The notes under the pieces were generated by a model, which saw only the letters and a list, made by a program, of their open reading frames with translations, ran no database searches and had not been told where the DNA came from. From assembly GCA_031081715.1 (NCBI GenBank), contig JAVHMA010000001.1:95385-159384 (forward strand): a stretch of DNA of 64,000 nucleotides. The letters are read 5' to 3'. The translations under genes and the position numbers were made by a program. This DNA is from Armatimonadota bacterium. Its GTDB lineage: Bacteria > Sysuimicrobiota > Sysuimicrobiia > Sysuimicrobiales > Humicultoraceae. Each line of letters starts with the position of its first letter. The stretch's first letter is position 1. This document shows, in pieces, positions 20,353 to 28,135 of this stretch.

Positions 20353-20763
20353 ATGGCGCGACCGCTCCGCATCCTGCTGGCGAAGCCCGGGCTCGACGGG
20401 CACGACCGCGGCATCAAGGTCGTCGCGCGCGCCCTGCGCGATGCCGGGTTCGAGGTGATCTACACCGGGCTGCACCAGACCCCCGAGATGATCGTCGCGG
20501 CTGCAGTCCAGGAAGACGTGGACGCGGTGGGGCTATCCATCCTGTCCGGGGCGCACAATACGCTGTTCCCGCGGGTCGTGGCGCTCCTGCGCGAGCGCGG
20601 TGCGGGCGACGTGGTCGTCTTCGGGGGCGGGATTATCCCCGACGAGGACGTGCCCGGGCTGCGGGAGGCCGGGATCAGCCAGGTCTTCAGCCCGGGGGCG
20701 TCGCTGGAGGAGATCGTGCGCTGGGTGCGGGCGAACGTGCGGCCCCGGGGCGTCCCGGCCTAG
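20353..20763 (+). CDS. Cobalamin-binding (methylmalonyl-CoA mutase C-terminal) subunit
   Basis: The 136-residue protein is a stand-alone B12-binding domain of the acyl-CoA mutase family: [17 protein letters not shown] carries the D-x-H-x-x-G cobalamin lower-ligand motif, followed by [25 protein letters not shown] and [10 protein letters not shown]. Partner large subunits bind acyl-CoA and isomerise methylmalonyl-, ethylmalonyl- or isobutyryl-CoA; none is encoded in this window. ATG 20353 was chosen; GTG 20347 in the same frame adds two residues. It sits between the ETF operon and trmI with its own promoter. Confidence 0.88.
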   Translation: MARPLRILLAKPGLDGHDRGIKVVARALRDAGFEVIYTGLHQTPEMIVAAAVQEDVDAVGLSILSGAHNTLFPRVVALLRERGAGDVVVFGGGIIPDEDVPGLREAGISQVFSPGASLEEIVRWVRANVRPRGVPA

Positions 20764-20790
20764 GGGCGGCCGACCACCGTCACGCGGAGG

Positions 20791-21633
20791 GTGATCACGG
20801 AGACGCGGCGGTACGAGGCCCGCCTGGAGGCCGGCGACCCGGTCCTGCTGGTCGATCGCAAGCGGCGCTCCTACCTGCTCTGGCTGCGCGAGGGGGGGAG
20901 CTACGACCTGCGCGGTGGCCGCGTGGCCCACGACGCGGTGATTGGCCAGCCCGAGGGCGCGACCGTCGAGACCTCACGTGGTGAGCGGCTGCTCGCGTTG
21001 CGCCCGACGCTGGCCGACTACGTGCTGTCCATGCCGCGCGGTGCGCAGGTTGTCTACCCGAAGGACCTGGCGCTCATTGTGATGCTCGCCGACATCTACC
21101 CGGGGGCGCGCGTCGCCGAGGCTGGGACCGGCTCCGGGGCGCTGACGATGGCCCTGCTGCGCGCGGTCGGGCCGTCGGGGCGTGTGTTTTCCTACGACAT
21201 CCGCGAAGAGTTCCAGCGCACCGCGGCGCGCAACATCGCGCGCTACCTTGGGGAGGTCGCGACGCTGGAGATGCGGCTGCACGACGTGAGCACCGGGATC
21301 CCCGACGCGCCGGTGGACCGGGTGGTGCTCGATCTGCCTGAGCCGTGGCGCGTGGCGGCCGCGGCCGCTGCCGCACTGCGGCCCGGGGGGATCCTGCTGG
21401 CCTACGTCCCGACGACCGTGCAGGTGCACCAGGTCGCATCTGCCCTGACGGCGAGCGCGGACTTCGGGCTGGTCGAGACGGTCGAGGCCCTGGTGCGGCC
21501 CTGGCACGTGGAGGGCCAGAGCGTGCGCCCGGCGCACCGCATGGTGGCCCACACCGGGTTCCTGGTGACCGCCCGCCGCGTCGTCCCGCCGCCACGGCCG
21601 GACCGTCCGGCGCCCGCGCCGGCGGCGGGCTAG
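20791..21633 (+). CDS. trmI: tRNA (adenine-58-N1)-methyltransferase TrmI
   Basis: SAM-dependent methylation of A58 in the tRNA T-loop, a modification linked to heat tolerance in Thermus. The 280 residues show the N-terminal beta domain, YPKDLALIVMLADIYPGARV, the SAM loop EAGTGSGALTMAL near residue 110, FSYDIREEF, and the catalytic/adenine site VVLDLPEPWR near residue 175. C-terminal PWHVEGQSVRPAHRMVAHTGFL is family-typical. GTG start; followed after 8 bases by an SRPBCC gene. Confidence 0.93.
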   Translation: MITETRRYEARLEAGDPVLLVDRKRRSYLLWLREGGSYDLRGGRVAHDAVIGQPEGATVETSRGERLLALRPTLADYVLSMPRGAQVVYPKDLALIVMLADIYPGARVAEAGTGSGALTMALLRAVGPSGRVFSYDIREEFQRTAARNIARYLGEVATLEMRLHDVSTGIPDAPVDRVVLDLPEPWRVAAAAAAALRPGGILLAYVPTTVQVHQVASALTASADFGLVETVEALVRPWHVEGQSVRPAHRMVAHTGFLVTARRVVPPPRPDRPAPAPAAG

Positions 21634-21641
21634 GAGGCACG

Positions 21642-22082
21642 ATGGCCAGCGTGGAGGCGTCCACGGTCATCCAGGCGCCGCTGGAGCGGGTGTACGCGCT
21701 CGCCAAGGACGTCGAGCGCTTCCCCGAGTTCATGCCGGACCTGGAAAGCGTGACGGTCCTGGAGCGCACGCACGCCGGGACGGTCACCGAGTGGGTGGGC
21801 CTGGTGCAGGGGCGCAAGATCCGCTGGGTCGAGGAGGACCACTGGGACGATGGCGCCCACCGGTGTGTCTTCCGGCAGCGCTCGGGCGACTTCACCCGGT
21901 ACGAGGGCGAATGGCGGTTCGACGCCACCCCGGCGGGTACACAGACCACCATGCGGGTGGAGTTCGAGCTGGACATTCCGCTTGCCGGCCCGCTGTTGAG
22001 CAACCTGGTGCGGTTCCTCATGCGCAAGAACTGTGAGAGCATGCTGGCCGCCCTTAAGCGGCAGCTCGAGGAAGTCGCTTGA
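21642..22082 (+). CDS. SRPBCC (START-like) family protein, coenzyme Q-binding/cyclase-like
   Basis: The 146-residue helix-grip protein is of the Polyketide_cyc/COQ10 type: ASTVIQAPLERVYALAKDVERFPEFMPDLESV at the N-terminus, a central beta sheet and a long C-terminal helix (NCESMLAALKRQLEEV). Relatives bind hydrophobic ligands such as quinones or act as aromatase/cyclases. TAGGAGG precedes ATG 21642 and the gene follows trmI closely. The ligand cannot be predicted. Confidence 0.82.
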   Translation: MASVEASTVIQAPLERVYALAKDVERFPEFMPDLESVTVLERTHAGTVTEWVGLVQGRKIRWVEEDHWDDGAHRCVFRQRSGDFTRYEGEWRFDATPAGTQTTMRVEFELDIPLAGPLLSNLVRFLMRKNCESMLAALKRQLEEVA

Positions 22083-22096
22083 GAGGGGGATGACCG

Positions 22097-22243
22097 ATGG
22101 ACCTCTGGATGGCCCCTGCGGTGCGCGCGGCCGCGGCGCGGCTGCTGCGCGGCGAGCGAGGGCAGACCGAGCTGATCATCATCGCGCTGCTGCTGTTTCT
22201 GATCTTCCTGGTCTCGACCGGACGCCGGGTCGTGGTACAGTAG
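22097..22243 (+). CDS. Small single-span membrane peptide (48 residues)
   Basis: ATG 22097 has a clear GAGAGGGGG site 8-9 bases upstream and lies 14 bases after the SRPBCC stop. The product starts MDLWMAPAVRAAAARLLRGE, then RGQTEL and a hydrophobic stretch of Ile/Leu/Phe/Val (about residues 26-40) ending with RR. The charged-Glu-then-hydrophobic layout resembles Flp-type pilins or small membrane regulators, but no family is recognised. It may be co-transcribed with trmI and the SRPBCC gene. Coding status rests on the ribosome-binding site and the composition. Confidence 0.5.
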   Translation: MDLWMAPAVRAAAARLLRGERGQTELIIIALLLFLIFLVSTGRRVVVQ

Positions 22244-22345
22244 CCCGATGGCTCGCTCCCGCGCACGGGAGAGAAAGCCGGCGGGCGCGGGGGGATACTA
22301 AAATCTGGGGGCACGGCCCCCCACTGTGTCGGCAGGGAGTGGTGC
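22244..22345 (+). other. Leader region before the sugar aminotransferase gene
   Basis: This 102-base stretch contains two short hairpins, CTCCCG/CGGGAG (about 22255-22270) and GGGGG/CCCCC (22307-22321), around an AT-rich TACTAAAAT (22296-22304) that could serve as a -10. No convincing -35 or known riboswitch motif is seen. Confidence 0.35.
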
Positions 22346-23461
22346 ATGACCCCGCGCATCGCGGCGGCGATTCCTATCGCGCGCCCGCAGATCGGCGAGG
22401 AAGAGAAGCGGGAGGTCCTCCAGGTTCTAGAGTCCGGCGGCCTGGTCGCGGGGGCCCGGGTGGCCGCGTTCGAGTCGGCCTTCGCCGGCTACCTGGGGGT
22501 GCCGTACGCCGTGGCGACCGCCTCGGGCAGCGCCGCGCTGCAGGTTGCCATCATGGCGCTGGGCGTGGGTCCCGGCGACCGGGTGGTCACGACCCCGTTC
22601 ACCTTCGCGGCGTCCAGCAATGCCGTCATCCACGCCGGCGCGCAGCCTGTGTTCGTGGACGTGGACCCGGCCACGGGCAACCTGGACCCGGACGCCACGG
22701 AGGCGGTGCTGCGTGGCGGCGGCATCCGCGCCATCCTGGTCGTCCACCTCTACGGCCGGCCCGCCGACCTGCCAGCGTTTCGCGCGCTGGCCGACCGCTA
22801 CGGCGTTCTGCTCATCGAGGACTGCGCCCAGGCGCACGGCGCTGCCGTGGACGGGCGCATGGTGGGCACCGTGGGCGACGCCGCTATTTTTAGCTTCTAC
22901 CCGACCAAGAACATGACCACGGGCGAGGGCGGCATGGTCACGACCGCCGACGCCGGGGTCGCGCGCCGGGCGCGCCTGCTCGCCGACCCGCGTGGGGACC
23001 AGGAGTACGCCTACGAGGTCGTCGGGTTCAACTACCGGATGACCGAGATCGCGGCCGCCATTGGGTTGGTGCAGCTCCGGGCGCTCGAGGCCCGCAACGA
23101 GCAGCGCCGCGCCAACGCGCGCTGGCTGGCCGCCGGGCTCGGCGACCTGCCGTGGCTGCGGCTCCCCGAGGAGCCCGCGGCGGTCCGCAGCGTCTACCAC
23201 CAGTACACGGTCCACGTGCCCGAGGGCCGCGACGCCCTGGCGCGCCACCTGGCCGCCCACGGCGTGGCCAGCCGCGTCTACTACCCCAGCCTAGTCCCGC
23301 ACACGCCCGCCTACCGACGCCTCGGGTTCGCCGGATCCTACCCGAACGCCGAAGCGCTGACCCGTCAGGTCCTCTCGCTGCCCGTCCACCCCAGCCTGCG
23401 GCCCGACGATCTTGAGGTCATCGTCGACGCCGTGCGGTCCTTCCCAGGTGCACCTCGATGA
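22346..23461 (+). CDS. DegT/DnrJ/EryC1/StrS-family PLP aminotransferase
   Basis: Likely nucleotide-sugar aminotransferase, converting a keto-sugar to an amino sugar. In 371 residues are IPIARPQIGEEEKREVLQVLESG, the substrate loop TASGSAALQVAIMALGVGPGDRVVTTPFTF, LIEDCAQAHGA (PLP ring Asp) and the Schiff-base Lys in FYPTKNMTTGEGG at about residue 187, then NYRMTEIAAAIGLVQL. The ATGA overlap with a Gfo/Idh oxidoreductase suggests a two-step dehydrogenation/transamination like that in acetamidino-sugar pathways. The actual sugar is unknown. Confidence 0.88.
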   Translation: MTPRIAAAIPIARPQIGEEEKREVLQVLESGGLVAGARVAAFESAFAGYLGVPYAVATASGSAALQVAIMALGVGPGDRVVTTPFTFAASSNAVIHAGAQPVFVDVDPATGNLDPDATEAVLRGGGIRAILVVHLYGRPADLPAFRALADRYGVLLIEDCAQAHGAAVDGRMVGTVGDAAIFSFYPTKNMTTGEGGMVTTADAGVARRARLLADPRGDQEYAYEVVGFNYRMTEIAAAIGLVQLRALEARNEQRRANARWLAAGLGDLPWLRLPEEPAAVRSVYHQYTVHVPEGRDALARHLAAHGVASRVYYPSLVPHTPAYRRLGFAGSYPNAEALTRQVLSLPVHPSLRPDDLEVIVDAVRSFPGAPR

Positions 23462-24393
23462 GCGACGGTCTTCTCCGCGTCGGTGTGGTCGGCCTCGGTC
23501 AGTGGGGCCGCCACCACGCGCGCGTCTTCGCCACCATGCCAGGCGTCGAGCTCGCGGGCGTGGTCGACCTTGACCCACGCGAGGTCGAGGCCGCGGTCGC
23601 GCGCTATGGGACGCGCGGGTACGTCCAGCATCGCGAGCTCCTGGGGCAGGTGGATGCCGTGAGCGTCGTGGTGCCCACGGTCCACCACTACCAGGTGGCC
23701 CGCGACTTCATAGACGCCGGCGTCCACGTCCTGCTCGAGAAGCCCATGACCGCGACGGTGGAGGAAGCGGAGCGCTTGGTCGACCTCACGCACCGCCGCG
23801 GCACCGTGATGCTCGTCGGACACGTGGAACGGTTCAAGGCAGCCGTCGAGTATCTACGTCGAGTCGTGCGGGACCCACTCCACGTGCAGGCGCGGCGCGT
23901 GCGGCCGTTCGATGCGCACCGCGTGATGGACGTCGGCGTCGTGCTGGACCTGATGATTCACGATATCGACGTCGCGCTCTCGCTCGTGCCCGAGCCCGTG
24001 GTCGAGATCAGCGGGGTCGGCATCCGCGTGCACAACAGCCACGAGGACCTGGCGGTGGCCCACCTGGTCACCGAGGGCGGCTGCCGAATGACGCTAACCG
24101 CCAGCCGCGTCTCCGCGGTCAAGGCGGTCGAGATGGAGATCACGATGCCCGACCGTACCGTGCACCTGGACTACCTGCGCGAGGTGATCACGGTCCGGAC
24201 GCTGAACGGCGAGGCGGAGCGCATCGCGCTCGATGGCGAGGAGCCGCTGCGCGCCGAGCTGGCGCACTTCGTGGCGTGCGTCCGGGGCGGCGACCGGCCT
24301 CGGGTGACCGCCGCCGACGGCCTGCGCGCGCTCGCGGTCAGCGACCGGCTCCTGCGCTGTCTGGTGGACGTCAGCCCTCGCGTGCCCGCGTAG
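23458..24393 (+). CDS. Gfo/Idh/MocA-family NAD(P)-dependent oxidoreductase
   Basis: The 311-residue protein has a Rossmann N-terminus (VGVVGLGQWGRHHARVFATM), the family EKP motif within VLLEKPMTATVEEAERL near residue 94, and a C-terminal alpha/beta domain with DLMIHDIDVALSLV. It probably oxidises a sugar (often a UDP-sugar C3 position) to give the keto substrate for the upstream aminotransferase, with which it is translationally coupled. Substrate is inferred from context only. Confidence 0.87.
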   Translation: MSDGLLRVGVVGLGQWGRHHARVFATMPGVELAGVVDLDPREVEAAVARYGTRGYVQHRELLGQVDAVSVVVPTVHHYQVARDFIDAGVHVLLEKPMTATVEEAERLVDLTHRRGTVMLVGHVERFKAAVEYLRRVVRDPLHVQARRVRPFDAHRVMDVGVVLDLMIHDIDVALSLVPEPVVEISGVGIRVHNSHEDLAVAHLVTEGGCRMTLTASRVSAVKAVEMEITMPDRTVHLDYLREVITVRTLNGEAERIALDGEEPLRAELAHFVACVRGGDRPRVTAADGLRALAVSDRLLRCLVDVSPRVPA

Positions 24394-24400
24394 GCCCGGG

Positions 24401-24634
24401 CTACGGCCGGACCACCACGCAGACCGAGACCCGCGTCACGCCGTCGATCCGTTCCACCAGGTGGCCGATGTCGGCCAGCGTCTTCGTGGTCGCGCCGCGC
24501 GCGACCGCCAGCACGTCCACGTCGCCCATCGTCACCGCGGCTTCGACGACCCCGGGTACCCGGCGGACGTGCCGGGCGACCTCGGCAGGCGTGCTGCGGT
24601 CGAGCTTGATCAGCAGGTAGGCGGTTTCGAGCAT
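24401..24634 (-). CDS. Stand-alone Lrp/AsnC ligand-binding (RAM) domain protein
   Basis: ATG 24634 yields 77 residues matching the Lrp/AsnC effector domain: TAYLLIKLDRSTPAEVARHVRRVPGVVEA, GDVDVLAVARGATTKTLADIGHLVERIDGV. No helix-turn-helix is present, so it is a small-molecule sensing or oligomerising module rather than a DNA binder. It is convergent with the oxidoreductase gene (7 bases between stops) and divergent from hslO. Ligand unknown. Confidence 0.78.
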   Translation of the reverse strand: MLETAYLLIKLDRSTPAEVARHVRRVPGVVEAAVTMGDVDVLAVARGATTKTLADIGHLVERIDGVTRVSVCVVVRP

Positions 24635-24772
24635 CGCGCTGGCACGGTGTTCGGTAGCCGGCGGCGGACTCCTCCGGTCGTGCCACCGCCGGGAAGGGGC
24701 GCGCTGCGGGAACGAACCCCGGGCCGGTGTCGTTGTTACCCGTGACGCGAGACACGATGGGCGAGGTGAGCG

Positions 24773-25672
24773 GTGGAGGACCTTCTGGTACGGGCGATCG
24801 GTGCCGACGGCGCCGTGCTGGCGTTCGCGACGATCACGACGGGGGCGACCGAGGAGGCCCGCCGGCGACACGGCACGCTCCCGACAGCGACCGCGGCGCT
24901 GGGGCGCACGCTGGCCGCGGCCGCGATGCTGGGTGCCGGGCTCAAGGACCGGCAGACCGTCATGGTGCGCGTGCTCGGCGACGGGCCGCTGGGGCCAATG
25001 ATCGCGGAGAGCACCGCCGACGGCGCCGTACGGGGATACGTGACCAACCCGCTGACTGACTTGCCGCCGACGCCGAGCCGGAAGCTCGACGTGAGCGGGG
25101 CCGTGGGCCGGCGCGGCACGTTTCACGTCACGCGCGACCTGGGGCTGCGTGACCCGTATCAGGGGAGCGTCCCCCTGGTCTCGGGCGAGATCGGCGAAGA
25201 CCTGGCGGCCTATCTGGCCGGCAGCGAGCAGGTACCATCGGTGGTGGCGGTCGGCGTCCTTGTCGCGCCAGGTGGTGTGCGCGCCGCGGGCGGGCTCATG
25301 CTCCAGGTGATGCCGGGCGCGCCCGCCTCGCTGCCGCGGTACCTCGAGGAACGCGCGCGTGCCCTGCCGCCCGTGACCCAGATGGTGACCGGCGGCGCGA
25401 CCGCCGACGAGATGCTTGCCACGGCGCTAGGCGAGCTGTCCATGTCGGTGCTGGACCGCCGGCCGGTGCGCTTCGCGTGCCGGTGCAGCGCCCGCAAGGT
25501 CGCGCAGGTGCTCGTGGCGCTTGGACGCGAGGAAGCCGACCGACTCCTCCGCGAAGAGGGGCAGGTCGAGGTCTACTGCCGGTTCTGCGGGAACCGGTAC
25601 GCCTTCGGACCCGAGGAGGTGGCGGAGGTGTTCGCCGCCGCGGACGACGGCGAGGCCACGGGCGGCGCCTAG
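24773..25672 (+). CDS. hslO: Redox-regulated chaperone Hsp33
   Basis: Holdase activated by oxidative unfolding. The 299 residues contain the N-terminal beta platform (LAAAAMLGAGLKD, GPLGPMIAESTADG, GYVTNP, DVSGAVGR) and the C-terminal zinc redox switch: C-x-C in FACRCSARK (about residue 236) and C-x-x-C in YCRFCGNRY (about 268), with all four cysteines kept. GTG start at 24773, overlapping GTGAGCGGTG. It stands alone, convergent with rpmB (stops abut). Confidence 0.93.
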   Translation: MEDLLVRAIGADGAVLAFATITTGATEEARRRHGTLPTATAALGRTLAAAAMLGAGLKDRQTVMVRVLGDGPLGPMIAESTADGAVRGYVTNPLTDLPPTPSRKLDVSGAVGRRGTFHVTRDLGLRDPYQGSVPLVSGEIGEDLAAYLAGSEQVPSVVAVGVLVAPGGVRAAGGLMLQVMPGAPASLPRYLEERARALPPVTQMVTGGATADEMLATALGELSMSVLDRRPVRFACRCSARKVAQVLVALGREEADRLLREEGQVEVYCRFCGNRYAFGPEEVAEVFAAADDGEATGGA

Positions 25673-25860
25673 ACCGCCCTGGCGACCCGGCGTGACTTCA
25701 GGCAGGTCGTGCAGACGTTGACACGCCGGCCCACCCCGCCGATGAGCACGCGGACCTTCTGGAGATTGGGCAGGAACCGCCGGTGCGACCGGATGTGGGA
25801 GTGGCTCAGGCTGCGGCCGGCCGCCGGTCCCTTTCCGCAGATTGCGCAACGCCGTGCCAT
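25669..25860 (-). CDS. rpmB: 50S ribosomal protein L28
   Basis: The 63-residue protein is recognisable by MARRCAICGKGP, the basic SHSHIRSHRRFLPNLQKVRV block and NVCTTCLKSRRV; two C-x-x-C pairs form a zinc-type L28. Its stop overlaps the hslO stop by 4 bases. It reads away from recG, the usual opposite orientation of rpmB next to recG in Bacillota. ATG 25860 is preceded by GAGGTGAT. Confidence 0.95.
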   Translation of the reverse strand: MARRCAICGKGPAAGRSLSHSHIRSHRRFLPNLQKVRVLIGGVGRRVNVCTTCLKSRRVARAV

Positions 25861-25911
25861 GCATCACCTCGCGGGAGCGGCCGCGAGCCTCCGCGACCGG
25901 GCAACGGTCGG

Positions 25912-25941
25912 ATTGTAGCACGCGCGGCGCGCCATGGGCAA
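25912..25941 (-). promoter_or_regulatory. Sigma-70-type promoter of rpmB
   Basis: On the minus strand TTGCCC (25941-25936), 18-base spacer, TACAAT (25917-25912). The leader to the rpmB ATG would be about 45 bases. The 80 bases between this and recG hold nothing else recognisable. Confidence 0.6.
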
Positions 25942-26020
25942 CGGCGCGCCGCCGGAGGAGAGGCCGCCGGGCTGCCGAACATCTGGGCAGGCCCGGCGGC
26001 TCCAGGCGGGTCGGTGAGCA

Positions 26021-28135
26021 ATGGCCAGGCGCCGCACACCTTCTTCCGAGGCTCCCGCGGTTGCCCGCCGGCCGGGCCCTGAGGCGCCTGTGCAGTACCT
26101 GCGCGGGGTCGGCCCGGGGCGGGCCGCGTTGCTGGCCCGCCTCGGCGTCGAGACCGTGGGCGACCTTCTGCTCCACCTGCCGCGCCGGCACGAGGACCGC
26201 CGCCACCCGACGCCGCTCGCGCGCCTGGCCGTCGACTGCGAGCAGGCCGCGATCGTCAGGATCGAGGACGTCCGCACGATCCGGACACGGCGTGGCATGG
26301 TGCTGGTTCGAGCCGGCGTGGCGGATGCCACCGGCGTGGCGCACGCCGTGTGGTTCAACCAGCCGTACCTGTCGGGCCGGCTGCGGCGCGGTCAGCTCGT
26401 CAGCCTCTACGGCCGCGTCGAGCGCGCCGGGCGCGGCGTGCAGTTTGTTGCGCCCGAGGTAGAGCCGCTGGACCCGGATGCCGAGCCCTGGAATGTCGGC
26501 CGGCTCGTGCCAGTCTACCCGGCCACCGAGGGTCTGACGCAGCGGGCGCTGCGCGCGATCATCCGCGACGCTCTGGAGACCTCGTCGGGTATCCCCGAGG
26601 TGCTGCCAGAGGCGGTCCGGGAGGCGCACGGCCTCATCGGGCTTCGCGAGGCGCTGTGGGCCGTCCACTTCCCCGACGACGAGGCTGCCTACGCGGCGGC
26701 GCGCCGGCGCCTGGGGTTCGAGGAGCTGTTCGTGCTGCAACTCGGCGTGCTCCAGCAGCGGGCCGCGCTTGAGGCCACCCCCCGCGGCGCGCGGTACGCG
26801 CCGGCGGGCGGACTGGTCGGGCGCTTCGTGGCCGCGCTGCCCTTCGCGCTGACCGACGCGCAGCGACGGGCCATCGACGAGATCCTCACCGACCTGGACG
26901 GTCCCTCGCCGATGAACCGCCTGCTCCAGGGCGACGTCGGGTCGGGCAAGACCGTGGTCGCCGCCGCGGCGCTGCTCCGTTGCGTGGAGGGCGGCTACCA
27001 GGGCGCGTTGATGGCCCCGACCGAGATCCTGGCGGTACAGCACTTCCTGACCCTCCACCGGATGCTGGCGCCGCTCGGTGTGACGGTGCACCCGCTGGTC
27101 GGTGGCATGGACGCCGCGGCGCGCGCGCCGACGCTGGAATGGGTCCGGCGGGGCGAGCCCGGGGTCGTGGTCGGCACCCACGCACTGCTCGAGGAGGGTG
27201 TGGCCTTCGAGCGCCTGGGGCTCGCCGTGATCGACGAGCAGCACCGCTTCGGCGTGGTGCAGCGCTCGCGGCTCCGCGAGAAGGGCCGCGCGCCCGACGT
27301 GCTGGTGATGACCGCGACGCCGATCCCGCGAACGCTGGTGCTCACGGTCTACGGCGATCTCGACGTGACGCTGCTCGACGCACTGCCGCCGGGCCGCACG
27401 CCGGTGGTCACCCACGTGCGCCCCAAGGCGGCACGGCCGGCGGTCTACGCCTACGTCCGCGAGCAGGTCGCCGCGGGCCGCCAGGCGTTCGTGGTCTGTC
27501 CGCTGATCGAGGAGTCGGAGTCGCTCCAGGTGCGGTCGGCGGTCGAACTCGCGCGCGAGCTCGCGAGCGGCCCGCTCGCCGGCGTGCGCGTCGAGGTGAT
27601 GCATGGCCGCCTGACCGCGGCGCAGAAGGCCGACCGCATGGAGGCGTTCCGCGCCGGGCGCATCGATGTCCTCGTGGCGACGACCGTGATCGAGGTGGGC
27701 ATCGACGTGCCCAACGCGTCGATCATGGTCATCGAGGACGCCGACCGCTACGGGCTGGCGCAGCTGCACCAGCTGCGGGGCCGCGTCGGCCGGGGCGCGG
27801 CGAAGGCCCACTGCGTGCTGATCGCGGACCCGGTAACGGAGGAGGGCCGCCGGCGCTTGGAGGTCATGCGGGCGACGACGGACGGCTTCCGCATCGCGCA
27901 GGAGGACCTGCGCCTGCGCGGCCCGGGGGAGGTCCTGGGCGTGCGGCAGCACGGCGTCGCGGGGCTGCGCGTCGCGGATCCGATCACCGACCTCCCCCTG
28001 CTCGAAGAGGCGCGGCGGGCCGCGACGGCGCTGCTGCGCGAGGATCCTGAGCTGCGCGGCGGCCAGGTACGCGAGCTGGCGGCCGCGGTGCGTCGGCGCC
28101 TCCAGGGACGTGCCGAGCTCGCCTCGGTCGGATGA
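26021..28135 (+). CDS. recG: ATP-dependent DNA helicase RecG
   Basis: Branch migration helicase for stalled forks and recombination intermediates. 704 residues: N-terminal helix-hairpin segment (YLRGVGPGRAALLARLGVETVGDLL), the OB wedge domain (about 70-170), then the SF2 core with Walker A QGDVGSGKTVVAAA near 303, DEQHRFGV near 404, MTATPIPRTL, TVIEVGIDVPNAS and HQLRGRVGRG. ATG 26021 lies 3 bases after a GTGAGCA; its start region is a little basic. ATGA overlap with the next gene. Confidence 0.95.
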   Translation: MARRRTPSSEAPAVARRPGPEAPVQYLRGVGPGRAALLARLGVETVGDLLLHLPRRHEDRRHPTPLARLAVDCEQAAIVRIEDVRTIRTRRGMVLVRAGVADATGVAHAVWFNQPYLSGRLRRGQLVSLYGRVERAGRGVQFVAPEVEPLDPDAEPWNVGRLVPVYPATEGLTQRALRAIIRDALETSSGIPEVLPEAVREAHGLIGLREALWAVHFPDDEAAYAAARRRLGFEELFVLQLGVLQQRAALEATPRGARYAPAGGLVGRFVAALPFALTDAQRRAIDEILTDLDGPSPMNRLLQGDVGSGKTVVAAAALLRCVEGGYQGALMAPTEILAVQHFLTLHRMLAPLGVTVHPLVGGMDAAARAPTLEWVRRGEPGVVVGTHALLEEGVAFERLGLAVIDEQHRFGVVQRSRLREKGRAPDVLVMTATPIPRTLVLTVYGDLDVTLLDALPPGRTPVVTHVRPKAARPAVYAYVREQVAAGRQAFVVCPLIEESESLQVRSAVELARELASGPLAGVRVEVMHGRLTAAQKADRMEAFRAGRIDVLVATTVIEVGIDVPNASIMVIEDADRYGLAQLHQLRGRVGRGAAKAHCVLIADPVTEEGRRRLEVMRATTDGFRIAQEDLRLRGPGEVLGVRQHGVAGLRVADPITDLPLLEEARRAATALLREDPELRGGQVRELAAAVRRRLQGRAELASVG

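Noticed and set aside
25427-27952. 841-residue minus-strand frame
   Set aside because: Antisense to hslO and recG; only rpmB on this strand is supported.
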